Assembly (NCBI GenBank): GCA_023229945.1 | Contig: JALNYH010000041.1 | Location: forward strand, 1 to 7,486 | DNA from: Arcobacteraceae bacterium | GTDB taxonomy: Bacteria > Campylobacterota > Campylobacteria > Campylobacterales > Arcobacteraceae | Direction of reading: 5' to 3' | DNA length: 7,486 nt | Part shown: positions 1-5,455 of the stretch, piece by piece | Layout of the letters: every line of letters starts with the position of its first letter | How positions within the stretch are numbered: the stretch's first letter is position 1 | The notes under the pieces: generated by a model | The model's input: the letters and a program-made list of their open reading frames with translations, nothing else | Told to the model about the DNA's origin: nothing | The model's database searches: none | Translations under genes and position numbers: made by a program

Positions 1-408
1 CAAATCACCATAATAGACAGTGGAGGATTTGATAGCGCATATAACCGTATCGCTATAAGTGGATCAGATATGCTTATCACTCCCGTTTCTGATAAACCCT
101 TTGATCTTATGGGCTTACAAAAATATGAGGAGATCCTCAAATCACTCTCAGAGATACAAGGGGAGATCATTAAGACAAACATAGTCTTTAATAACCTCAA
201 TCCTGCAATGAAAAACTTTGGTGACTTAATAGAGTTTATATGTATGTCAGAACACTTTGAGTTGCTTACTTCTGTATTACGACAAAGAGTAGATATCGCT
301 CATTCAATCGGTGTGGGTAAAAGCATTAAAGAGTACCGTGTGTTCAGTAAAGCTGATAGAGAGTTTGATGAACTCTTTGAAGAGGTTCAAAAGAAATTAA
401 ATATTTAA
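1..408 (+). CDS. parA: ParA-family partition ATPase, C-terminal part (5' end outside the window)
   Basis: The frame is open from base 1 to a TAA at 406-408, giving 135 visible residues, so this is the C-terminal portion of a longer protein and the ATG at 70 is internal. Seen: the stretch begins with IIDSGGFDSAYNRIA, which matches the hydrophobic strand plus D-x-G-G segment after the switch region of small ParA/MinD-type ATPases. It is followed by SDMLITPVSDKPFDLMGL, typical of the family (loss of one pathway leads to TPV, then a helix entering the C-terminal lobe). The tail SIKEYRVFSKADREFDEL fits the ParA ending, where a conserved Ala/Glu helix closes the fold. The Walker A (KGGxGKT) would lie upstream and cannot be checked. 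Known role: ATP-dependent, nucleoid-bound positioning of plasmid or element DNA together with a centromere-binding partner. The neighbour 43 bases downstream is a small basic protein that fits that partner role. A chromosomal orphan ParA is the main alternative. Confidence 0.8.
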   Translation, partial: QITIIDSGGFDSAYNRIAISGSDMLITPVSDKPFDLMGLQKYEEILKSLSEIQGEIIKTNIVFNNLNPAMKNFGDLIEFICMSEHFELLTSVLRQRVDIAHSIGVGKSIKEYRVFSKADREFDELFEEVQKKLNI

Positions 409-412
409 AGTA

Positions 413-438
413 TATATTTTAGATATTGAAAAAATATA
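413..438. repeat. Inverted repeat in the parA to small-gene gap
   Basis: TATATTTT at 413-420 is the exact reverse complement of AAAATATA at 431-438, with a 10-base spacer, inside the 43-base gap between the two genes. It lies just upstream of the AAGGA ribosome-binding site (441-445) of the small gene. It could be an operator or merely AT-rich chance; its weak pairing makes it a poor terminator. Confidence 0.3.
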
Positions 439-451
439 AAAAGGATATAGT

Positions 452-673
452 ATGGCAAAAGCATCATTTTTAAAAAACATAGAAAAAGTAAAGTCTTCAG
501 CAGCGATGAGCGAGCAAGAACAGACACAAAAGCAGGGGCTTCAAAAGAAGAAAAAACTGATCAATATTCCTGTTGAGTGGGAAGAAAAGATAAGAGCATA
601 TCATGGTGGGACTATCAATGCTTATATTATCATGGCACTACAGGAGAGGATGCAGAGGGATGGGTTGCTTTAG
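452..673 (+). CDS. Small basic ribbon-helix-helix-like protein, probable ParA partner
   Basis: A 73-residue protein. The start is supported by an AAGGA site at 441-445, six bases before the ATG. Residues 1-35 are polar and lysine/glutamine rich and look unstructured (KQGLQKKKK near 28-35). Residues 36-41 (LINIPV) fit a short beta strand, 43-52 (WEEKIRAYHG) a first helix, and 54-71 (TINAYIIMALQERMQRDG) a second helix, which is the order of a ribbon-helix-helix (CopG/Arc/ParG type) DNA-binding fold. Family knowledge: small ParA ATPases are often followed by such proteins, which bind repeats near the operon, stimulate the ATPase through their disordered N-terminus, and repress transcription. Inference: this is the centromere-binding and autoregulatory partner of the upstream ParA. 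The fold is assigned by eye only, and the protein could be an unrelated small DNA-binding regulator. Confidence 0.65.
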   Translation: MAKASFLKNIEKVKSSAAMSEQEQTQKQGLQKKKKLINIPVEWEEKIRAYHGGTINAYIIMALQERMQRDGLL

Positions 674-681
674 CATTATAA

Positions 682-720
682 GACTTGTTGTTTTATTTCA
701 TATCGACTTGTAATTTTATT
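682..720. repeat. Two-copy direct repeat, GACTTGTnnTTTTATT
   Basis: GACTTGT-TG-TTTTATT (682-697) and GACTTGT-AA-TTTTATT (705-720) match at 14 of 16 positions with a 23-base period, starting 9 bases after the stop codon of the small ribbon-helix-helix-like gene. Repeats at this place are where a partition protein of this kind could bind. Only two copies are visible, fewer than in most known centromere arrays. Confidence 0.35.
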
Positions 721-876
721 CAAAATAGTCGCATATCCTACAAATAAGTAAAAATTAACTTTAAAGTCACATGATTTATAAAAATAGGAGCCTATCCATT
801 AGCTAAACATTCAAATTATACTTTTTTTTGAATAAGTACTTGAAAAATGTAAGACTTAGGCGAAAATTTTTAAAAA

Positions 877-911
877 ACCTTTTTTAGTGAGAGGCTAAGT
901 TAAAAAAAGGT
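877..911. repeat. Inverted repeat abutting the hsdR promoter
   Basis: ACCTTTTTT (877-885) is the exact reverse complement of AAAAAAGGT (903-911), with a 17-base spacer. A second pair, ACTTAG (854-859) and CTAAGT (895-900), is interleaved with it. The right arm runs into the proposed -10 box, so a bound protein could block the promoter. Operator function is inferred from position only. Confidence 0.35.
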
Positions 912-916
912 AGAAT
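911..916 (+). promoter_or_regulatory. Proposed -10 box of the hsd operon promoter
   Basis: TAGAAT at 911-916 is one mismatch from the TATAAT consensus, with a long A/T-rich stretch upstream. In Campylobacterota the housekeeping promoters rely on a -10 box and upstream T-rich periodicity rather than a firm -35 box. Transcription would start near 923, leaving a leader of about 21 bases before the hsdR ATG at 944. TATACT at 817-822 is an alternative. Confidence 0.4.
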
Positions 917-943
917 CTAACAAATTTTACAAATAGGTTAAAG

Positions 944-3301
944 ATGGGTTTTTCTGAGGCAGATACAAAAGCAAAACTAATCACTCCCAAGTTAGTAGAG
1001 AGCGGATGGGGTGAAAATTATATTGTCAGGGAATACTACTTTACAGATGGTAGAAAGCTCATCGGCAATAAAAGAGGTCAAAGGTATTTTGTAGATTATC
1101 TCTTGACCTATGAAAATACCAACTTAGCTATCGTAGAAGCAAAATCAGAAGACAAAGACCCCCTCGATGGACTCCAACAATCAATAAACTACGCCCAAAA
1201 ACTCAAAATAGATTTTGTATATGCGACAAATGGGCATAGAATCTATGAACACTCTTTAATCACTGGAAATGGGCACTATGTAGAAGAGTATCCATCCCCA
1301 GATGAACTCTTTCGTAGAAAATATGGAAGCCTACAAGAAAAAGAAAAAAGTATAGTGACCCATCCATTTCATATCGAAGGCAATATGAAGCCTCGCTTTT
1401 ATCAACAAATAGCTGTACAAAAAACGATTGAAGCTATTGCGAACAAAAACGATAGAGTGCTTCTTACTTTAGCTACTGGAACAGGAAAAACTTACATAGC
1501 TTTTCAAATTGTATATAGACTCTTTCAAGCAAAGTGGAACAGAGATGGAGTTGATAGACGACCAAAGATTCTCTTTTTAGCAGATAGAAATGTATTGGCT
1601 GACCAAGCATACAACACTTTCAACCCATTAGAAAAAGATATTATCAGGCTCAATGGCAAAGAGATCAAAAATAGAGGTGGCAAAGTTCCAACCAATGCGA
1701 ATGTGTTTTTTGCCATCTATCAATCTATTGCAGATAACAAAAATAGAGTGATTGAACTCTCTGAGGAAGACAATGAAGATGATGTAACGGGCTATTATAG
1801 ACAATACCCAAAAAACTTTTTTGATTTAATTGTGATAGATGAGTGCCACCGAGGAAGTGCAAACGATGAGAGCAGTTGGAGAGCAATTTTAGAGCATTTT
1901 GGGGATGCAGTACACTTAGGATTAACAGCTACTCCAAAAAGAGATGACAACGGAGATACTTACAAATATTTTGGAGAGCCTATTTATGAATACTCTCTCA
2001 AAGAGGGTATCAACGATGGATTTTTAACACCGTATAAAGTCAAAAGAGTACAAACCAATATAGATGAGTATAGATTTGATCCAAATGACATCATCACGGG
2101 AGAGCTTGAAAAACAGATCGTCACACTTGAACAGTTTGAAAAAGAGGTAGTGATCCCCAAAAGAACAGAGCTTATAGCCAAAACAATCTTGGAAAACATG
2201 AATCCAATGGATAAGACTATTGTGTTTTGTGTCAATCAAAAACATGCCAATGATATGAAAGTAGCGATTGACAAGTTTAAAACAGTCAAAGATAATAACT
2301 ATTGTGTAAGGGTGACATCCGATGAGGGAGAGATAGGAAGAGCGTTTTTGGAAGACTTTCAAAACAACGACAAAGACATCCCAGCGATACTCACATCCTC
2401 AAAAATGCTCACAACGGGTGTAGATGCTAAAAATGTACGAAATGTAGTGCTTACCGCTCCCATCAAGTCAATGACCGAGTTCAAACAGATTATTGGACGA
2501 GGCACAAGGGTATTTGATGGAAAAGATTTTTTTACCATTATAGATTTCGTAGGTGCTACAAATCTCTTTTATGATGAGAGGTGGGATGGGGAAGCTGTTG
2601 CAACAGAATCAACCACTGCAGGCACAAAAGATAAAGATGAGCAAGAGAACAAAGAGGATCAAACAGATACGGACTATCCTAACGAAAATGATGGAGATGA
2701 TGCGACTGATGACACAAGTCCAAAAGGCAAAGTCACCATTGATATTAAAGGCAAAAAGCTAAAAGTTATAAACATAGAGACTACTTATGTGGGTGAGGAT
2801 GGCAGACCTCTTAAAACCGATGAGTATCTCAAATTTCTCATTGGTGTACTTGGCGAATTTTATGATAATGAAGAGAAGCTAAGAGAGCTATGGAGCAATC
2901 CAGCAAACAGAAAAGAGATGCTACATAAGCTCTCTGAGATGGGAATAGATGAATCTCAGCTCAATGACTTAAAACAGATATTTGAAGCTGGGGAGAGCGA
3001 TATTTATGACGTGCTTGCTCACTTGTCTTTTAACTTGGATATCAAAAGTAGAGAAGACAGAGTATTAGCTGTATCAAGCTCTGATTTTGCACAGAAGTAT
3101 CACAATGAAAAAGCAAAAGAGTTTATAGAGTTTATTCTTGATAGATATAAAAAAGATGGTGTAAAAGAACTGGATGAAAAAAACCTCTCAGCATTGGTGA
3201 AACTCAGCGGTATAGATAGAGACGATTTGAAAACATCATTTGGACAATACAATATAAGAGATGAGTATTTTGGATTACAAAAAGAGATTTATAGAGGATA
3301 A
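944..3301 (+). CDS. hsdR: Type I restriction endonuclease subunit R (EcoEI-like)
   Basis: A 785-residue motor and nuclease subunit of a Type I restriction complex. It cuts unmethylated DNA after ATP-driven translocation when bound to HsdM and HsdS. The N-terminal nuclease has D51, E65-A-K67 and the downstream Q79xxxY83 motif seen in Type I R subunits. The SF2 translocase follows: Walker A ATGTGKT (177-183), DECH box (299-302), LTATP (327-331), TTGVD (490-494) and QIIGRGTR (515-522). After a strongly acidic linker at about 564-591, residues about 595-785 form the C-terminal domain expected for the EcoEI-type group, which binds the methylase core. Every catalytic motif is intact and the length fits this subgroup. 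The start MGFSEADTKAKLI matches the family's usual N-terminus, though only a weak AGG (935-937) precedes it. The stop is two bases from the hsdM start, so the two are co-transcribed. Confidence 0.96.
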   Translation: MGFSEADTKAKLITPKLVESGWGENYIVREYYFTDGRKLIGNKRGQRYFVDYLLTYENTNLAIVEAKSEDKDPLDGLQQSINYAQKLKIDFVYATNGHRIYEHSLITGNGHYVEEYPSPDELFRRKYGSLQEKEKSIVTHPFHIEGNMKPRFYQQIAVQKTIEAIANKNDRVLLTLATGTGKTYIAFQIVYRLFQAKWNRDGVDRRPKILFLADRNVLADQAYNTFNPLEKDIIRLNGKEIKNRGGKVPTNANVFFAIYQSIADNKNRVIELSEEDNEDDVTGYYRQYPKNFFDLIVIDECHRGSANDESSWRAILEHFGDAVHLGLTATPKRDDNGDTYKYFGEPIYEYSLKEGINDGFLTPYKVKRVQTNIDEYRFDPNDIITGELEKQIVTLEQFEKEVVIPKRTELIAKTILENMNPMDKTIVFCVNQKHANDMKVAIDKFKTVKDNNYCVRVTSDEGEIGRAFLEDFQNNDKDIPAILTSSKMLTTGVDAKNVRNVVLTAPIKSMTEFKQIIGRGTRVFDGKDFFTIIDFVGATNLFYDERWDGEAVATESTTAGTKDKDEQENKEDQTDTDYPNENDGDDATDDTSPKGKVTIDIKGKKLKVINIETTYVGEDGRPLKTDEYLKFLIGVLGEFYDNEEKLRELWSNPANRKEMLHKLSEMGIDESQLNDLKQIFEAGESDIYDVLAHLSFNLDIKSREDRVLAVSSSDFAQKYHNEKAKEFIEFILDRYKKDGVKELDEKNLSALVKLSGIDRDDLKTSFGQYNIRDEYFGLQKEIYRG

Positions 3302-3303
3302 AA

Positions 3304-4785
3304 ATGGAAAGTAAAATAAACAGAATAACAGACATACTCCGTAGAGATGATGGTATTAGCGGTGCTATGCACTACACGGAGCAAATATCTTGGATTCTCT
3401 TTCTCAAATTTCTCAATGACTTAGAAGAGACAAAAAATGAAGATGCCCAGCTTGATGGTGAGGTTTATAACTACATCTTAGAAGAGAAGTATAGATGGGG
3501 TATTTGGGCAGTTCCTAAAAAAGATGGCAAGATAGATTTGCTAAACTCAAAAAGTGGTGATGACCTCCTTGAGTTTGTCAATAAAGAGCTGTTTCCTTAC
3601 CTCAAAAGCTTCAAGAACATCACAGAAAACCCGAAGTCAATTAAGTACAAGATAGGGGCTATCTTTGAGTTTTTAGACAATCGTATAGCAAATGGGCACA
3701 CCCTTAGAGAGATACTCGATATTATCGATGATATGGACTTTCACAACCAGTCAGACCTTTTTCAGCTCTCCCTCATTTATGAAAAACTTCTCAAAGATAT
3801 GGGGAGTGATGGGGGTAATAGTGGGGAGTTTTATACCCCACGACCACTCATTAAAGTAATGGTAGATGTGCTCGATCCAGAAGTTGGGCAGACTATTTAT
3901 GATCCAGCTGTTGGGAGTTGTGGGTTTCTCATAGAGGCTTATAACCATATACGCTATGTGGATATAAAAGAGAACAAACAAAGAGATCTCTCTGTCGAGC
4001 AACTAAAATTTTTAAACGAAGATACCTTTTTTGGAAATGAAAAAACGCCTCTTAGCTATGTGATGGGTGTGATGAATATGATTTTACATGGGGTTGAATC
4101 ACCCAATATCGCTAAAACAAATACCCTCACAAAAGACATTAGAGGATTAGAAGAGAAAGATAGATACGATTGTATCTTAGCAAACCCTCCTTTTGGTGGC
4201 AAGGAGAAAGACCAGATACAACAAAACTTCCCTATAAAGTCAAATGCTACGGAGCTTCTGTTTTTACAACATATGATGAACAGCTTAAAGCTTGGTGGGA
4301 AATGTGCAGTTGTTATCCCTGAGGGTGTACTGTTTCAAACCAACAATGCTTTTCAGTCAGTCAAAAAAGACCTCTTAGAGAGATTTAATGTGCATACAAT
4401 TTTAAGCCTACCAAGTGGAGTCTTTTTGCCTTATAGTGGTGTCAAAACAAATGTGATCTTCTTTGATAGAGTTGGGAGCACAAGCGATATTTACTACTAT
4501 GAAGTCAACCCACCCTACAAGCTTACAAAAAATAAACCTATCAATTATGAACACTTCAAAGAGTTTTTACAAAACTGGAAGACAAGAGAACTCACTGAGA
4601 ATAGTTGGATAGTGAAAAAAGATGAGATTAAAGATTTTGACATTAGTGCCAAAAATCCCAACAAAAACGAAGATATTGTGCATAAATCACCAATAGAGTT
4701 AGTGGAAAATATAAAAGACAACAACAAAGAGATAAATGATTTGATGGATGAGATTGAGATGATATTGATAGGGAAAGATATTTGA
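3304..4785 (+). CDS. hsdM: Type I DNA methyltransferase subunit M (N6-adenine)
   Basis: A 493-residue modification subunit that transfers a methyl group from S-adenosylmethionine to adenine N6 in the target chosen by HsdS. Residues about 5-140 form the helical N-terminal HsdM domain and about 150-460 the methyltransferase. Visible motifs are GEFYTPR (174-180), motif I DPAVGSCGF (200-208) for cofactor binding, and catalytic motif IV NPPF (294-297). The C-terminal part (about 461-487) is a charged helix likely to contact HsdS. Motif I has SC where many relatives have a Gly pair or TG; this looks like a subgroup variant rather than damage. AGAGG at 3293-3297, inside the end of hsdR, gives a good ribosome-binding site six bases before the ATG. 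The gene following is not hsdS but an Abi-like insert 82 bases downstream. Confidence 0.96.
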   Translation: MESKINRITDILRRDDGISGAMHYTEQISWILFLKFLNDLEETKNEDAQLDGEVYNYILEEKYRWGIWAVPKKDGKIDLLNSKSGDDLLEFVNKELFPYLKSFKNITENPKSIKYKIGAIFEFLDNRIANGHTLREILDIIDDMDFHNQSDLFQLSLIYEKLLKDMGSDGGNSGEFYTPRPLIKVMVDVLDPEVGQTIYDPAVGSCGFLIEAYNHIRYVDIKENKQRDLSVEQLKFLNEDTFFGNEKTPLSYVMGVMNMILHGVESPNIAKTNTLTKDIRGLEEKDRYDCILANPPFGGKEKDQIQQNFPIKSNATELLFLQHMMNSLKLGGKCAVVIPEGVLFQTNNAFQSVKKDLLERFNVHTILSLPSGVFLPYSGVKTNVIFFDRVGSTSDIYYYEVNPPYKLTKNKPINYEHFKEFLQNWKTRELTENSWIVKKDEIKDFDISAKNPNKNEDIVHKSPIELVENIKDNNKEINDLMDEIEMILIGKDI

Positions 4786-4801
4786 TAAAAAAGAATTTAT
4801 A

Positions 4802-4838
4802 CCCCCAGCTACATCTCAAGTATGCAGGCTTACGGGGG
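4802..4838. repeat. GC-rich imperfect hairpin between hsdM and the abi-like gene
   Basis: CCCCC (4802-4806) pairs with GGGGG (4834-4838), continued by AGC (4807-4809) with GCT (4828-4830) across a TAC bulge, enclosing an 18-base loop. It is a conspicuous GC-rich patch in an AT-rich 82-base gap. There is no T-run after it, so it is a poor intrinsic terminator. It could be an attenuator or mRNA-processing site that sets hsdM apart from the downstream pair, or a scar of insertion. Confidence 0.4.
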
Positions 4839-4867
4839 AATTACAAAAGCATTATAGGTAAACGACA

Positions 4868-5455
4868 ATGAAAGAAAGCTTAATAAATAAGTTTATAAGC
4901 AATGAAAGATTTGGCAGTTATGAAAATATAAAAGAGTACAATGAAAATTTACTCTTTTCAAAAAAAGCTTATATCCCCCTGTCTATCTTAGAGGTGTCAC
5001 TTAAAAACTCCATCAATAGCTTACTGACATTGCAAATCTCTGAACGATGGTATGAAGATGAAACATTTCTTACAAAAGACAGTATAAAAAAAGTCAATGA
5101 TGCTAAAAATATTCTTTTTAAAAGAGGAGAAAAGATAACAAAATCAAAGATAATAGCAGAGCTATCATTTGGCTTTTGGGTCAATCTATTTAAAAAGCCC
5201 TATGCAAATAAACTAAGAACAAAAGAGCTAAGGAAAATCTTTTTAAACATACCTCCAAAAGAGATTAAAACTATAAATAGAGAGGTACTGTATCAAGAAT
5301 TAAATCATATAAGAAATTTTAGGAATAGAGTTTTTCATTATGAAAAGGTTTTAAATAAAGATAGCTACAATAATATTTTTGATGAGATATATGAGGTATT
5401 AGAATATTTTGATGAAGAGTTGGCAGAATATACAAAGAGTTTAAATAATGAGTGA
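4868..5455 (+). CDS. Abi-like HEPN-domain protein, putative RNase, inside the hsd operon
   Basis: A 195-residue protein resembling the Abi-like (abortive infection) group. Seen: an N-terminal helical part with LSILEVSLKNSINSLL (38-53), then AELSFGFWVNLF (97-108), a segment characteristic of these proteins, and near the C-terminus RNFRNRVFHYE (149-159). That stretch contains the HEPN active-site motif RNxxxH as R152-N153-x3-H157. Family knowledge: HEPN proteins with an intact RNxxxH are usually metal-independent RNases used in toxin-antitoxin and abortive-infection defence. Inference: it is an RNase that fires when restriction fails or is inhibited. No membrane segment or signal peptide is visible, so it should act in the cytoplasm. 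An AGGT (4856-4859) eight bases before the ATG supports the start. It overlaps the hsdS start by 8 bases. Leucine codons shift toward TTA compared with hsdR and hsdM, suggesting separate acquisition. The Abi assignment is by motif recognition; the RNA target is unknown. Confidence 0.75.
   Translation: MKESLINKFISNERFGSYENIKEYNENLLFSKKAYIPLSILEVSLKNSINSLLTLQISERWYEDETFLTKDSIKKVNDAKNILFKRGEKITKSKIIAELSFGFWVNLFKKPYANKLRTKELRKIFLNIPPKEIKTINREVLYQELNHIRNFRNRVFHYEKVLNKDSYNNIFDEIYEVLEYFDEELAEYTKSLNNE

Larger units (their letters stand above)
674..943. other. Gene-free regulatory stretch between the partition genes and hsdR
   Basis: This 270-base AT-rich stretch holds no convincing gene. It contains a 16-base direct repeat (682-697 and 705-720), a perfect 10-base palindrome ACTTTAAAGT (758-767), a 12-base imperfect palindrome ATAGGAGCCTAT (784-795), an inverted repeat ATTCAA/TTGAAT (809-814 and 829-834), an eight-T run (822-829), a palindrome AAGTACTT (834-841), and the inverted repeat and promoter described separately. 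No strong intrinsic terminator for the upstream genes is visible. The density of short symmetric sites suggests regulator or partition-protein binding, but such sites also arise by chance in AT-rich DNA. Confidence 0.5.

Noticed and set aside
70..408. A complete 112-residue gene starting at ATG 70
   Set aside because: The frame is open to base 1 and the upstream residues (IIDSGGFDSAYNRIA) are conserved ParA sequence, so the ATG is internal.
822..829. Eight-T run upstream of hsdR as a phase-variation switch
   Set aside because: Phase-variable tracts in Campylobacterota are usually longer G/C runs, often inside genes. This T-run is non-coding in AT-rich DNA. No G or C run longer than five was noticed in the hsd genes.
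1525..1716. Minus-strand open frame within hsdR
   Set aside because: It is fully covered by the hsdR helicase domain on the other strand, has no ribosome site and its translation shows no recognisable domain. The other minus-strand frames inside hsdR, hsdM, the abi-like gene and hsdS were rejected on the same grounds.
2553..2762. Second plus-strand frame covering the hsdR linker
   Set aside because: It is a Met/Lys/Thr-rich shadow of the acidic linker codons (GAT/GAA read out of frame).
673..4856. GCATTATA shared by the left intergenic stretch and the hsdM-abi gap as attachment-like repeats
   Set aside because: An eight-base AT-rich match is expected by chance in a window of this size, and nothing else at the two sites agrees.
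4769..4859. Frameshifted continuation of hsdM
   Set aside because: HsdM already ends with a normal C-terminal charged helix, and the alternative frame is closed by a TAG at 4769-4771, so it is not a broken hsdM end.
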